Shown here in pieces: positions 50,695-61,440 of a DNA stretch of 64,000 nucleotides (within the stretch, counting starts at the first letter, position 1; every line of letters starts with the position of its first letter). The stretch spans positions 1,902,383-1,966,382 of the forward strand of contig VZDJ01006028.1 of NCBI GenBank assembly GCA_008694505.1, read 5' to 3'. This stretch comes from Cyanoderma ruficeps (Eukaryota; Chordata; Aves; Passeriformes; Timaliidae). The notes below the pieces were generated by a model that did not search any database, was not told where the DNA came from, and saw only the letters and a list, made by a program, of their open reading frames with translations. The translations under genes were made by a program, and so were the position numbers.

Positions 50695-52795
50695 CAGTAG
50701 TGTACTGTCAGGCAGGAAAGTCTTCACCAAGTCAGCCAGGCTTATAAGGACAGCTTTAAACTGGACTTACTAGGAGAAGGAAATAGAGTTTTGAGTAAAG
50801 AACCAGGGAATGATAGTGCGTTAGGAACCACAGTGGAAACACCTGTGAAATGCCTCAAAGGAATTAGGTTGTGTTCCTCTAAAATTGGGACACAATCAAT
50901 AGCCCAACTGAAATGACTACACCAATGAAGTAGAATAATTAAAAAAATCAGAAGATGGAAGCCACTGTGCATCTATGTGGAGGCCTAGGGGCCTGCCACC
51001 AGGAGAGAGACTCTTTTAGATTAGGGTGAGAAAAACCCTCCTCCCATGGGCCTTTGCAGCCACAGGTTAATATTTCTTATGTTTTGTTGTTTTGTTGGTT
51101 TGTCAAGTTAGGTCACCCTGTTCAGCCCTTATTCACAATATACACACCCCTCCTACAATGTTCTTCCTTCCCTTGAACCCCGTTGGGTTATTATTATTAA
51201 TGATCCCATTAGTTCCCCCACTTCCTAGCCATCCCTCTGCACCATTTTTCTCTATCCCTACTGGATCTTGGCCCTCAGAAACACCCCTTTTATCTGGTAT
51301 ATAACCCTGGATCCTTGGCCCCGTTTTGGCTCTCATCCCTGGAACACTTTTGAGGCTGTACTCACGATGCGTGCACCGACAATAAACAGCGCTCGGATTT
51401 CCAAACAGGGCCTGTCTCCTCGCCTTTATCGTCTGCCCTTTATCAGCAGAGCACACCAGGCCCTGAGGTGCAGGTCGCTCTCAGGAACACCCTGTTGGAC
51501 AATGCTACACATCTAGAAAGCTAGGATCTAATCACTAGTACTGAAGCCTGGTGGAGTGAATCACACGGCTTGGAGCACTGGAAGCAATTGTTATAAACAA
51601 GGGATTTATAGGAACAGGCAAAGAAGGAGAGCTCAGAGCATGGATTACTTTCTATAATATAAAAAATGGGTTGGTTGCACAGAGCCATCTTTGAAAAATA
51701 ATGATGAATAGGTTGAGAGCTTGTAGATGAAAATTAGAGGCCAAACCAACAAAGCCTTGTGGTTTGTGTTTACTACCAGCTGCCTGATGAAGAGGAAGAT
51801 GTAGACAAATCCTTCTTACTTCAACTACAGGAAGAACCATGTTCATAGAACCTGCTGGGGCATTCACATCTGCTGGAAAAGCAGCACAGCAATTTGTAAG
51901 CAATCCTGAAGAATCTTTAAGTGCATGAAGGATAGCTTCTTAATCCATGTGATAGTCTGATAAGAGGAGGTGTTACTAGAGCTACTGCTGGCCAACACAG
52001 ATTAACTAATAAGAGATGTCAAGATCTCTGGCAGCCTGGGCCGCAATGACCGTGGCCTGGTGATCATGTTTGTAATGGTCATGTGAAGAGGAAGAGTCAA
52101 GAGACTGAAGACTAGGACTTTTTGCTCTGATGAAGTTTTGGATGGACTCCCTGGGAAATTGCCCTCAGGGACAAAGAAGGTGAACAAAACTGACAATTCT
52201 TCAAGGAAATCTTAGAGTGCAACATTATCATGTGTAAGATATCACACAAGGAAGGCAGAGGACTGATGCATTTGGCTGATGTAAACCTAAACCTCTCTCC
52301 ATCATATTTGAAAAGTCGGAGCAGTCAGGCAAAGATCCCAATGACTGCAGAAAGGGAATATGACATCCATTTTTGAAAACATTAAAAAGGAGAACAGAAC
52401 CTTGGGTAATTCTGACCAGACAAGCTTTCAGTATACAGAAGATGCCTCAAAGAAAAAGAAAGGCTTTTGAACAAGGCCTGTAGTGATAAAACAAGGTGGA
52501 ATGTCTTTCAGCTGAAAGAGGGTATATTTAGATCGGACATACGAGGGTTTTTTGTTTTTTTTATGATGAGGATGTTGAGACACTAGTACAACTTGCCCAG
52601 AGAAGTTGTGGATGCCCTAAGCCTAGAAGCTTTCAAGGCCAGACTGGACCAGAGCTGGAGCAACCTGGCCTAGTGGAGGGTGTCCCTGACCATGACAGGA
52701 ACTGGATGATCTTTGACCCCTTCCAACCCAAACCATTCTGTGATTCTAGATTCTGTAATTCTATACTCTGTGATTCCATTATTCTGCACTTTTGA
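50695..52795 (+). mobile_element. Long CR1 LINE (sense), ORF2 relics and 3' tail, carrying a solo LTR
   Basis: In order: a segment just upstream of ORF2 (GTCAGCCAGGCTTATAAGGACAGCTTTAAACTGG, near 50,730); an ORF2 start region ending GAAGATGGAAGCCACTGTGC at 50,970; an inserted LTR (50,976-51,509, listed separately); CR1 again from 51,516 with a TGAAGCCTGGTGGAGTGAATC segment; endonuclease-domain relics at 51,690-52,200 in which peptides such as FLLQLQE (about 51,810) and ICWKSST (about 51,866) can be read; the start of the reverse-transcriptase region near 52,310-52,420 (peptide PNDCRKG); then, after a large internal deletion, the 3' region from about 52,484 (CTTGCCCAGAGAAGTTGTGGATGCC, TGATCTTTGACCCCTTCCAACCC) and a tail of ATTCTGTG-type units to 52,795. 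It encodes no intact protein: stops, frameshifts and the deletion remove most of the polymerase. It is the longest retrotransposon in the window. Confidence 0.85.
50976..51509 (+). mobile_element. Solo ERV LTR, 534 bp, 6-bp target duplication, inside a CR1
   Basis: It begins TGTGGAGGCCTAGG and ends GGACAATGCTACA. The flanks are CATCTA on both sides (50,970-50,975 and 51,510-51,515), an exact 6-bp target duplication. It contains a TATA box (TATATAA, 51,298-51,304) and an AATAAA signal (51,381-51,386) about 80 bp apart, as in an LTR with a short R region, which sets the plus orientation. It is C/G-rich and unrelated by eye to the TGTCRTGG family or the 1.3-kb LTR. A 6-bp duplication is characteristic of class II (ERVK/beta-like) elements, including avian ones. 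No internal sequence remains. Exact termini and duplication suggest a fairly recent insertion. Open frames of about 70-107 codons across it are not genes. Confidence 0.9.
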
Positions 52796-55700
52796 GGGTA
52801 CTACACACACAACTGCTTTCACTATGGAAGAAAAGACTAAGGAAGTTTGCAGTGAAAATGGCTAGTTCTTACTGTGTACATGTATAAGTTGGCATATTGA
52901 TTTTAAAGCATTAAAAAGACAGAAAAATGTTTATTTCCATCCTAATGATTTTGAATAGTATTCACTGCTTAATGAAAATTTTTCATACTATTTTAAGCAA
53001 TAAATAAATATGGGTTATATTTAGAGTACTAAAAGAAAATAGCTGTCTGTAGTTTATCTAAATAAATATTTTATGTCGTATAATCATGATAAAAATTCCA
53101 TAGCAATTACCAAAGTAGTTTTTTGGCAATCAGATGCTTTCAAGAACAAGTCATATAACTAAATTTTTAACTGCCACCAGAAAATGTATTTCAATTAAAA
53201 TAGAACATTTTAAATTGTTCATAGGTTTATAATTAAATCTAGTATACAGAAAGCACAATCAATGCATAAGTAAAATTCTTTTTAGAAATCTTTCAATACT
53301 AGTGGGAAAACGTGGAAGACTGGAAGACCAGCACCATATTTTGCTTCATTATTGGTGGTTTTCAAATAATCGTCAATATATGCCTATTACCAGGAACTGT
53401 GCTATAGCATTCTCCAAAAAGTTTTATAAAAGTGACATTATTGGTTTTGACCTCAAAGAAACCAATATGTTGGTATTTGGTTATTTCAAATAGCTTCTGT
53501 AAATTTTGGGTGCCATCAACCTCTCTGCATATACACATACTCTTGTTCCTTCTTTAGATTTCACTCCAAACACAAAGCATTCATCTTCTATTCTACCTGT
53601 ATTTTACATATTCTACATTTGAAACCAAGGGTTCATTATGTCTAGAGTTTTCTTCTTTAAATAATCTGAGAATAACATCTGACTCCATATCAAATTTCAT
53701 ACTGAATTATCAAACTTTTTAGAATATAAGTTTATTGCTTCTTCAAAGTTTAATTTCAAATGTATTATGATTGACTTCCTTTTGTATATTTAGCATCAAA
53801 TTGATCAGTGACAAGGAGGTCATGGTTATTCTGTCTCATTCATTCAGGACTTTAAGAGCTAGATCATTTCTCTACTGTGACAGTCTGACAATAACTAGCA
53901 GAAGGTAATTTTGTGACATTATAAACAGTATATATTAATTTTAGGATTTTCTAAATTGCCTATGTAAAAGACAATCACAATAGCACACCTGACATTTGAA
54001 TGCAATTAGTGTGTAAACTGTTTATGCCTAGTTATGTGCCAATGTCAAATTAGGTATTTCAATAATTGCCTATTGACAATATAAGCCTACAAAGGAAAAA
54101 AGCAGCATGACACATTATGCAAGGGACTGTGCTGGTTTTATCTATTAAAAATTTAAAAAAAGTAAATAGTAACAACAAGAGTATTAAGAATAACACTGGG
54201 TTACAAAGCATATCAATAAGTTACTCTGCTGTAAGGGTACCTAATAGCCTAGTGGTAGGTCTCCAATATTCATTCATATTCTGTATCCAAAAAGACTGCA
54301 GAAGCAAATTCAATCCTTAGTTAATTCAGCTGAATCAATGCAATGCTTTTAGGGGTAAATACTTGCAGTCTTCAGACAGCAACTATGTATGTAGTTGTAG
54401 ATCAAATCAATCCATGTTTAGGCAGGCCCTAGATACAGAAAATGCGTTTTTTTAACTTAAATTCACTTATAATTCAAATTCATATTGTACTACTGTATTG
54501 TTAAGCTACAAGAATATAGAAAGAATAATAAGTGATGATGAAAGAAAAAAAATCCAGGTAAAATGTGGTTGGCTTAAATTTTTAATGTTCCAATTCTAAA
54601 ATTCATTTCTTCCTATCTATCTCATACATTGTCACATTCCAATATGTTTTAATAGTAAGCATTAGCCGTGTATTGGAGTGATCATCTCAGATTTTAGTGA
54701 AATAATAATGCTTCTCTTTCCAGTCCAAGTCATACTCTATCCAGTGGATGTAGAAACACACACTGGGGCTTACAATGAACAAATCTGCTAAAGACAAATC
54801 CTATTTCCTGCCTCAAGCAGGTAACAATATCTGGGCTTCAACATACTGTTCTAAACTCTTAGGTGTGGCTTATTTGATTATTGCTTTTGAAACATGCCAA
54901 ATGAACTTTGTAGAAAGCAGGAAAAAATGGCTCCTACTGTTTATTCAGCTTTATGTCAGAAAAAGTAAAAGAAACACAAGTGAAGAGGTGAAAAACAGTA
55001 ACTGAAGGAAGTTTTCAAGTGCAATAATCAGCATGAGAGACAACTGGAAGTTAAGAGCTGGCAAATCAAATACAAACTGCATTAAGATGACAAGCAAGGT
55101 TGAGGTTGAGAAGATGAAAGAAGAAAGAACACAAACTAATGGGGGATAAGGCTGAGTAATACTCAGTTTCTGAAGCTGATTCTTCTGGTGATGTCAGTAG
55201 AAGTTTTGTTACAAATCCTGACAGGAGAGGGATAGAGTTTCTTTCTACTAACTATAACCTTGACAATTTTATGCATGGCTCATAACATCTGCTTCAGTGA
55301 ACAGCAGCTGGCTAATAACTTGCCAGAATACCAACTGAATTAGAAAGCTGTGAATCACTGAATTCTACCAATTACATGCTCAAAAGATCCTGTGAACCTC
55401 AAAGCTCTGTGTACACAAATGAGCATTTGTACCACTGGTTTCCTACAGAAATGAAATGCTACTAGTGCATTCAGCAGCCTATGCCATTATTCTCTGGTAA
55501 AAATGGTAAATGTGTAACTGTGTGCTTTGTGTTTGTGATTAGTTTTTGGTGGGTCAATTTGGGCAAACTATTGGAGTATATATTATTCCTGTATTTCACA
55601 GACTAGCAATACAGCTTTTAATTTGTTGTAAAGTTGTCTAGTGCCTTAGTGGATGTCTACCAGCAATTCACAAAATTAAATAGATTTACAAACAAGTGTG

Positions 55701-58622
55701 ACCTTTTTTTGACTCTTATGACTCAGGCCTTTGAAGTAGGTGCTAGAAAGCCTCTGTGACATATTAAGCAACAACTTTTGCAATTGGTTTTGTTTCCAAT
55801 ACAGAATCTTGAGAAACTTGAATAATTGTACTGTTTCTAAACACCTTTAATAGGAGCTTTTGGTTTTAGCAGAGAACATAGTTGAATTCTTAGGGCTGTA
55901 ATTTATGACTAAATGTTTGAATTAAGAATCTATATCAGATAGAGAAACACTATTTTGATGTTTCTAATATAGACGGTTTCTAAAAAACTAGTTACCTGGT
56001 ATCAGGAGTGTGATTCATATACAAAATTTATATACTTAGTCCTCTTATATGACATATGACATTCGAGAAAGATGAAGAGTGATACAGAAAAATTACATGC
56101 TAATCATACAGCAAAAGTAATCTATCATCAGAATTTTAATGCTTTCAAGCCACAGTAGCTATAGGAGGATTTGCTGGAACAAAATTTTGCAATTGGCCTG
56201 AAGACACCAGTGGAGTAGCAAACCAATACCGAATTCCAATCTTAGCTTTAGAAAGCTGGAAGATATATTTATTCCTTTCTTCTCAGGTGACTGTTTTACT
56301 TACTTGACAAGAATTATTTCAACAAGACACCAGTCTTGTGCAGAGATGAAGAATCATTCTACAGGCAAGATGTAATTATTAATGATCCAAATAAAGCAAA
56401 TGATATGTAGACTGACTTTGATTGATCAGTCAGTGCACTAAACTCTGGGAAAAGCATGAAAAACTCCTATGCAAAAGAATGCATCATGTATGACACGCCT
56501 TGACTTAAGAAGGGAATTGAACTCAGATTCTTTTCAATTGTGTTTTAGTCAAGTCACTCTTATGCAGTGTAGTAATACTGGCCCCTAACCTTTTCCATTT
56601 ATGCTTTTGAGATAAACTTCAAAAACCTTCTGTGGTAGTTTATGGTTTTAAATCAACTCAACCTCTTGGGAAAATATCCTTTGAATATGATCATCTCTGT
56701 ACAGGTTTTTACACTGCTTTAAAGGAGAAAATAAGGAAATTATAACCTGGTCATTCCCAGTCACAAACAGATATTTTTGTACAATGTTTTATCTAGCAAG
56801 GTTAAGTAGTCAGCTAGAGAATTTCTAGCTTTTAGCATCACGAAGTTATGCCTATACAAAAGCACAACCCATAATAAAAAAGTCTGGAGTTTATCTGCCC
56901 AACTCTACCTGACACTGGAATAGGAAAGCAGAGCAGGTTATAGGGAAGATTCCCCCAAATCATCAGGACTGTATCTGCCTAACTACAAATGGCAACTATA
57001 ACACTCAGGACAGTGAACTCCAGAGGTACTTTTATATCCTTGTAAATTATTTGGGGTAGGAAGCCAGAGGAGGATAGTAACCCAGGAAATCCCCAACTGG
57101 CTTCAGATATGGAGGAAACCAGAGAGAGTGGTCTGGGGTTGCTTTGGATGAATGAGGCTGTTGACATTTTACTGTGACAATCAAAGTTAAAAAGCAATAA
57201 ATGGATAAAGAGTGGAAATACACTCACGGATGTCCAACAGCCTGCAGAATACTGTTTTTATTGTAGAACATAATTTTTTGTCCTGAAATCGCCATTCAGC
57301 CACTATATCCATGAATGTTAGATTTTACGTCACTGAGGGGTACTGCCTGGTCTCTCAGCCACCTCACCCTAAATTCACCATGACAATCACACATGCATGA
57401 TCTGCCTCATCATGTTCTGAGAACATCTATCATGATTCTGGCAAAATGAAATTTTATTTTCCAAAGTACTTACACAATGTGAGAAGGAACACATGAATAT
57501 TTGTTTGTCAGGTAGGATCAGTAATGCTCTGAGGATGCAAATGAATAATGTACAAGCATGCATACACAAGCAAGCATAAGATTTTTTTTCACTAATAATT
57601 TTATGCACATATTTTAAGCCATGCAAATCAAATATTATTTCTATCTTTTTTATCTTTTAATCTTTTTTTTTCTTTTTTNAGAAGACTGTTTCACATATAG
57701 GAATAACTTTTTGGGAGTATAATTTTCAAATCCAGTAATTTGAAAACAATTATATTTAAAAAATTACAAAATGTCTTAAATTGGTTAAGACGTTTTATAT
57801 AGGGCAAATCACTACCACTTGCAGTTTAGCAGAATGTGTTCCTGAAAGGTGAGAATGACCTTTCTTGATTGAACAACTCATGGTTATTCCTCTGCCAGTG
57901 GGATGAGGAATGTTTTATGTGATGCAGCTGTTGAACATCAGAGAACAGTAAATTACTCTAACTACTCTATTTGCCAGAGAGTCCAAGGGGTTTCTTTTAA
58001 TATGTTTTCTTTTTTAAAAAAATAAAGAATTATTGTTCAAACTGGCTGCAGTTGGAAATCTCCTGTTAAGAGCCTTAGAAAATGGAAGCTTCTGACACAG
58101 AATAGCTGGTATTAATACAAACATATTCACTATTACTGTGTCTAAGCCAAGTCAAGGAAGGAGAAAAAGTTATTTAAATTCTGTCTTTGTTCAGTTCTTG
58201 GCAGTTTTTTAATGCTGTTAATTTGAAAGCTGATAAGTCTGGATAGAAAATATCCTAGTACTAGAAGTAATTTTTACATGAACAGAGCTTGTAATGACAG
58301 GACTTTTAATTGCTGTTAGTGGTTCAGGTTGGAATTATTGAGATAAAAATCCTTCAAATATTAACAAGATTTTAAATAATTTGATCTCTGAAACAAAGAC
58401 CCCAGATCCATCCTTAAAGAAACAGTTGGAAGGAGTATGATATGAAGATATAAAAAAATAAACAAGAATTTGAGCAGAACCAAAAGGCCCAATAACATCA
58501 TTTGGTCCTTTCTTTTTGCCATTTCCTTTTTTCCTCTGCATTTAGTTTTATGTGTGTTCTGCTATTCAGATAGCACTTCACGTGGTACAAATTTGAACGG
58601 ACCCTTTAAAAATTTCTTTCAG
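52796..58622. other. A/T-rich stretch without assigned features
   Basis: No named repeat was recognised. I considered frames at 53,302-53,493 and 54,775-55,005 as exons and rejected them. A single N lies at 57,679 in a T/C run. If the candidate exons downstream are real, this would be intron or upstream intergenic DNA. Confidence 0.45.
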
Positions 58623-58768
58623 ACCAACTATCTGCACAATTTCAGAAGTACAATGCTTGAACAGACTATTTACTACCTTAAGAAGGCACAGGAATTAGGA
58701 GAAATGATTCCTACATTATCTGAAGACCCTGGTTTCAGATTGTCCATGATTCCCTCCAATAGGATCAG
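58623..58768 (+). CDS. Candidate internal exon A, unknown protein
   Basis: A 146-bp open segment is preceded by a good splice acceptor (TTTAAAAATTTCTTTCAG at 58,605-58,622) and followed by a donor (CAG|GTACCT at 58,766-58,774). Read from its first base it encodes about 48 residues of balanced, protein-like composition, including TMLEQTIYYLKKAQELGEM followed by a Pro/Ser/Asp-containing stretch and ending NRI plus two bases of the next codon. The middle looks amphipathic helical (YYLKKAQEL). I do not recognise the family. The phase (enters 0, leaves 2) fits candidate exon B 0.77 kb downstream. An open run of this length occurs by chance fairly often in such DNA, so the support comes from the combined splice sites and phase match. 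Confidence 0.3.
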
Positions 58769-59541
58769 GTACCTTTTAAAATAAAGCCATGTTTGTGTGT
58801 TTTTAAGAATGGTGGTAATGATATTAACCCCAAATAGAGAAGCCTTATCTAGAGGTTACTGAACCCTCTCAGAAATGTGTAGACATGGACTAAATTCTCT
58901 CCTCAGGCTCAGGAGATTTAAAAGCTGCCTAGAAAATTAAAATTCTATGTAGGTTTTCCTTAAACAGAGCTCATTTTTGGATTCCTAGCCGTAATTATAA
59001 AATAAATTAATTTTGCAATACTTACATGACTAAATGCTTATGTATTTCATCATAGGAAAGTATTTTTCTCATTACTCTTTCCTACCTCCTTTACATCATG
59101 TTCCTTTAGGTGGAAAGAAATAATTTCCAAAAATCTAAAAATGGTAGTTTCTTCACTTTAAAAAAATTGCTGAAAATGGGAATTGCAAAGGAGACTAAAT
59201 TACCAGCTTCAGTAACTTTCAATGAAATTTTTACTTTGTCCCTTAGGTGCTTTTAAGAATCTTGTCTCTCATAACAATTTAAACATTGCATTATAGTAGT
59301 AGGCTTTTAGAAGCAGTGAGCAACAAGAGTTTCCACTGGCTTCCGTGGAAAGTCATTACCTTGGAGAATAAGCCCACTTTTTGATCAGTGTTGGAATTCC
59401 AGCACTCAAATCTGAAAATTTCGAAGTTGAGGACTGAGAAGTCTAAGTAACCTGTGAATACAGAAAAATGCCCACCATGATTAAATAAAAAATATAAAGA
59501 TGCTCTTGAAAACATTCTGCAATCTACTGTGTAATGAGCAG

Positions 59542-59672
59542 ACAAGGGTTTGTCACATGCTTCTTATGGGGGAAAATATGCAAGAACAAATATCGTCGAG
59601 CTATTCTGTTCCAGTTTTATGCCTACAAGCTGATTCTGTTGACAGGAAGTGAATACCAGGAGTGGAGTAGAA
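59542..59672 (+). CDS. Candidate internal exon B, unknown protein
   Basis: A 131-bp open segment runs from an acceptor AG (GTAATGAGCAG, ending 59,541; the pyrimidine tract is poor) to a strong donor (GAA|GTGAGTAT at 59,670-59,680). Joined to exon A, the split codon becomes AGA (Arg) and the frame continues through peptides YRRAILFQFYAYKLILLTG and SEYQEWS. It contains two close CpG dinucleotides (ATCGTCGAGC at 59,592-59,601), rare in this A/T-rich region. It leaves in phase 1. The same frame stays open to 59,782, where CCCAG|GTAATT (59,775-59,785) could be an alternative donor. The family is not recognised. Other exons of the gene were not found in the window. Confidence 0.32.
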
Positions 59673-59784
59673 GTGAGTATGTCCCATTAAGTAATTTTAT
59701 CTTTATTTTGTCAGGAACTGAGGCTTATGTGAGCATGTTATCTTGTCTATTTGTGCATATTCAATCTTTTTTTCCCAGGTAATT

Positions 59785-60324
59785 TACCAAGTTCAGCTGC
59801 ATTTCTTCACAAATTGTCAAGCCTCTATGGTGCATGAAAATACACAGCCTAATGAAGGAGACTGACTCCATCCTTGTTCCTATGTAGGTAAAATATGTCT
59901 CATGCAAGAAGGAGGAAGAAATCTCATAAATATTCTCACACTGGAACAATTTTAAACCAAAATCATACCTTACTATACACAGTAGTCAGTTACTGTGTCT
60001 GAAAAACAGAATCACCTGTGAATTTCAAATCAAGGGTTTATGATCACATATAATTAACTGGGAAAATCTCTCCATTTAATCCATTAAGGAGAAGGCTTTA
60101 GTTAATAAAAATGGCTACAGACACCTCAGCCTACCTGAGAAACATTAGATTGTTTAGTGAACAAGATCCTAAAGCTAGCACACGGAGACAACAGTAGCAC
60201 AGTCAAAACACGCTAATACTGACTCTGCTAGAGAAGGTTCTGCACAGACATGCCAAGGTGGGCACAGGTGAATCCCCCCCTGCCCTCTCTGGCAGCTAGC
60301 TGCAGACAATTGAATTATTCAGAC
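59785..60324. other. Unannotated spacer
   Basis: No gene or named repeat was recognised between the second candidate exon and the LTR. Confidence 0.5.
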
Positions 60325-60933
60325 TTTCAGACACTGCCCCACACAGTCACTAGCTCATTTCCCCTGGACAGAATGGGAGAACTGAGAGGGTAAAAGTGAG
60401 AAAACTTGTGGGTTGAGATAAAACCAATTTAAGAGGTAAAGGAATTAAAGCAAAAAATTTAAACATTTTAAAAGGTATGGCTGAATATGCAAGTGAAGGA
60501 AAACAAGGAATTATTTCACAATTTCCCACGGGCAGGAAGCTGTTCAGCTATCTCTAGGAAAGCAAGACTCTCTCACTCATAGCAGTGACTTGGAAAGACC
60601 AACACCATCACTCCAAATGTCATTTGCTTCCTCTTCCTTCCCCCAGCTTTATATGCTGAGCATGATGCTGTATGGTGTAGGACATCCCTTTGATCAATTG
60701 GGGTCAGCTGTTTCAGCCATGTTCTCTCCAGACTCCTTGTTTCCCTCCCACCAGCCTTCTGACTGGTTGGGTTGTGTGAGGAACAGAAAAGGCCTTGGCT
60801 CTGTGCAAGCACTGCTCAGCAATAATGAAAATATCTTTGGGTTATCAACACTGTTTCCTGCACAAATCCAAATCACAGCCCCATACCAGGTACTGTGAAG
60901 AAAATGTACTCTATCCCAGACAAAACTATCACA
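60325..60933 (-). mobile_element. ERV LTR, TGTCRTGG family, copy 6
   Basis: The sense strand is minus. Family landmarks on the plus strand are CACTGCCCCACACAGTC (near the 3' LTR end, whose TGTCRTGG terminus is degraded), AAACTTGTGGGTTGAGATAAAACCAATT, CATAGCAGTGACTTGGAAAGACCAACACCATCACTCC, CCCCCAGCTTTATATGCTGAGCATGATG (on the sense strand CATATAAAGC, the TATA box, 60,647-60,656), GTCAGCTGTTTCAGCC, GCTCAGCAATAATGAAAATATC, AATCCAAATCACAGCCCCATACCAGG and CAAAACTATCACA. It has the best-preserved core promoter of the six copies. The left boundary is approximate and no target duplication was established. Confidence 0.8.
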
Positions 60934-61440
60934 TCCATTGAGCTCATGACCTCTCAGTCCAATTGCTGACATTCAGATCTGTTACCCCACTCACCTGCCA
61001 GTCTGGCTTCATGTTTATCCTCACACAGATGCTCTGAGTAGAGAGCACACTCACACAGGCAACATGATATACAGTATTGATTCAGACTGTAGGACAGACT
61101 GCAGTGATCAAGCACAAGGCACAGTCAGAGGAAAGCACACTGACCAGCCACCTGTTCACAGGCAACTCCGGCTCTCTACCCTCTTCTTCCTTTGTTTTTC
61201 TACATTTTGTTGTCCCCAGTCCACCTTTTACTGTCTTGGGTGTTCCAGCCCAACTATAAGTCTTGCACATTTCTGCCAGATCTTGGAGTTTAACTTGGTT
61301 GGCTGATTTAGTCAGGCAGCCTAATGAACTGCAGCCACCATAGGCATACCTGGTTTGCTCCTACCCTCAAGACCAAAATCAACCTAAAAACCTACTGTGT
61401 CTGTTACCTGCTAAGGACAAAACTAGTACAAAAATAGGAC
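60934..61440 (+). repeat. Unclassified probable interspersed repeat
   Basis: A less A/T-rich block adjoins LTR copy 6. It contains CACACTCACACAGGCAACATG, GACTGTAGGACAGACTGCAGTGATCAAGC, and CCAACTATAAGTCTTGCACATTTCTGCC (TATA-like TATAAG at about 61,255). The texture resembles an LTR, but neither TG...CA ends nor a target duplication could be defined. It shows no polypurine tract or other sign of being the proviral body of copy 6. Confidence 0.3.

Noticed and set aside
53302..53493. 63-codon plus-strand frame with a somewhat protein-like translation
   Set aside because: There is no convincing acceptor or donor and no partner exon. A second frame is open over part of the same stretch, so the openness is not informative.
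54724..54820. Possible exon between TTCTCTTTCCAG and CAG|GTAACA
   Set aside because: All three reading frames contain stops before the donor, so it cannot be an internal coding exon. A terminal exon was considered, but nothing else supports it.
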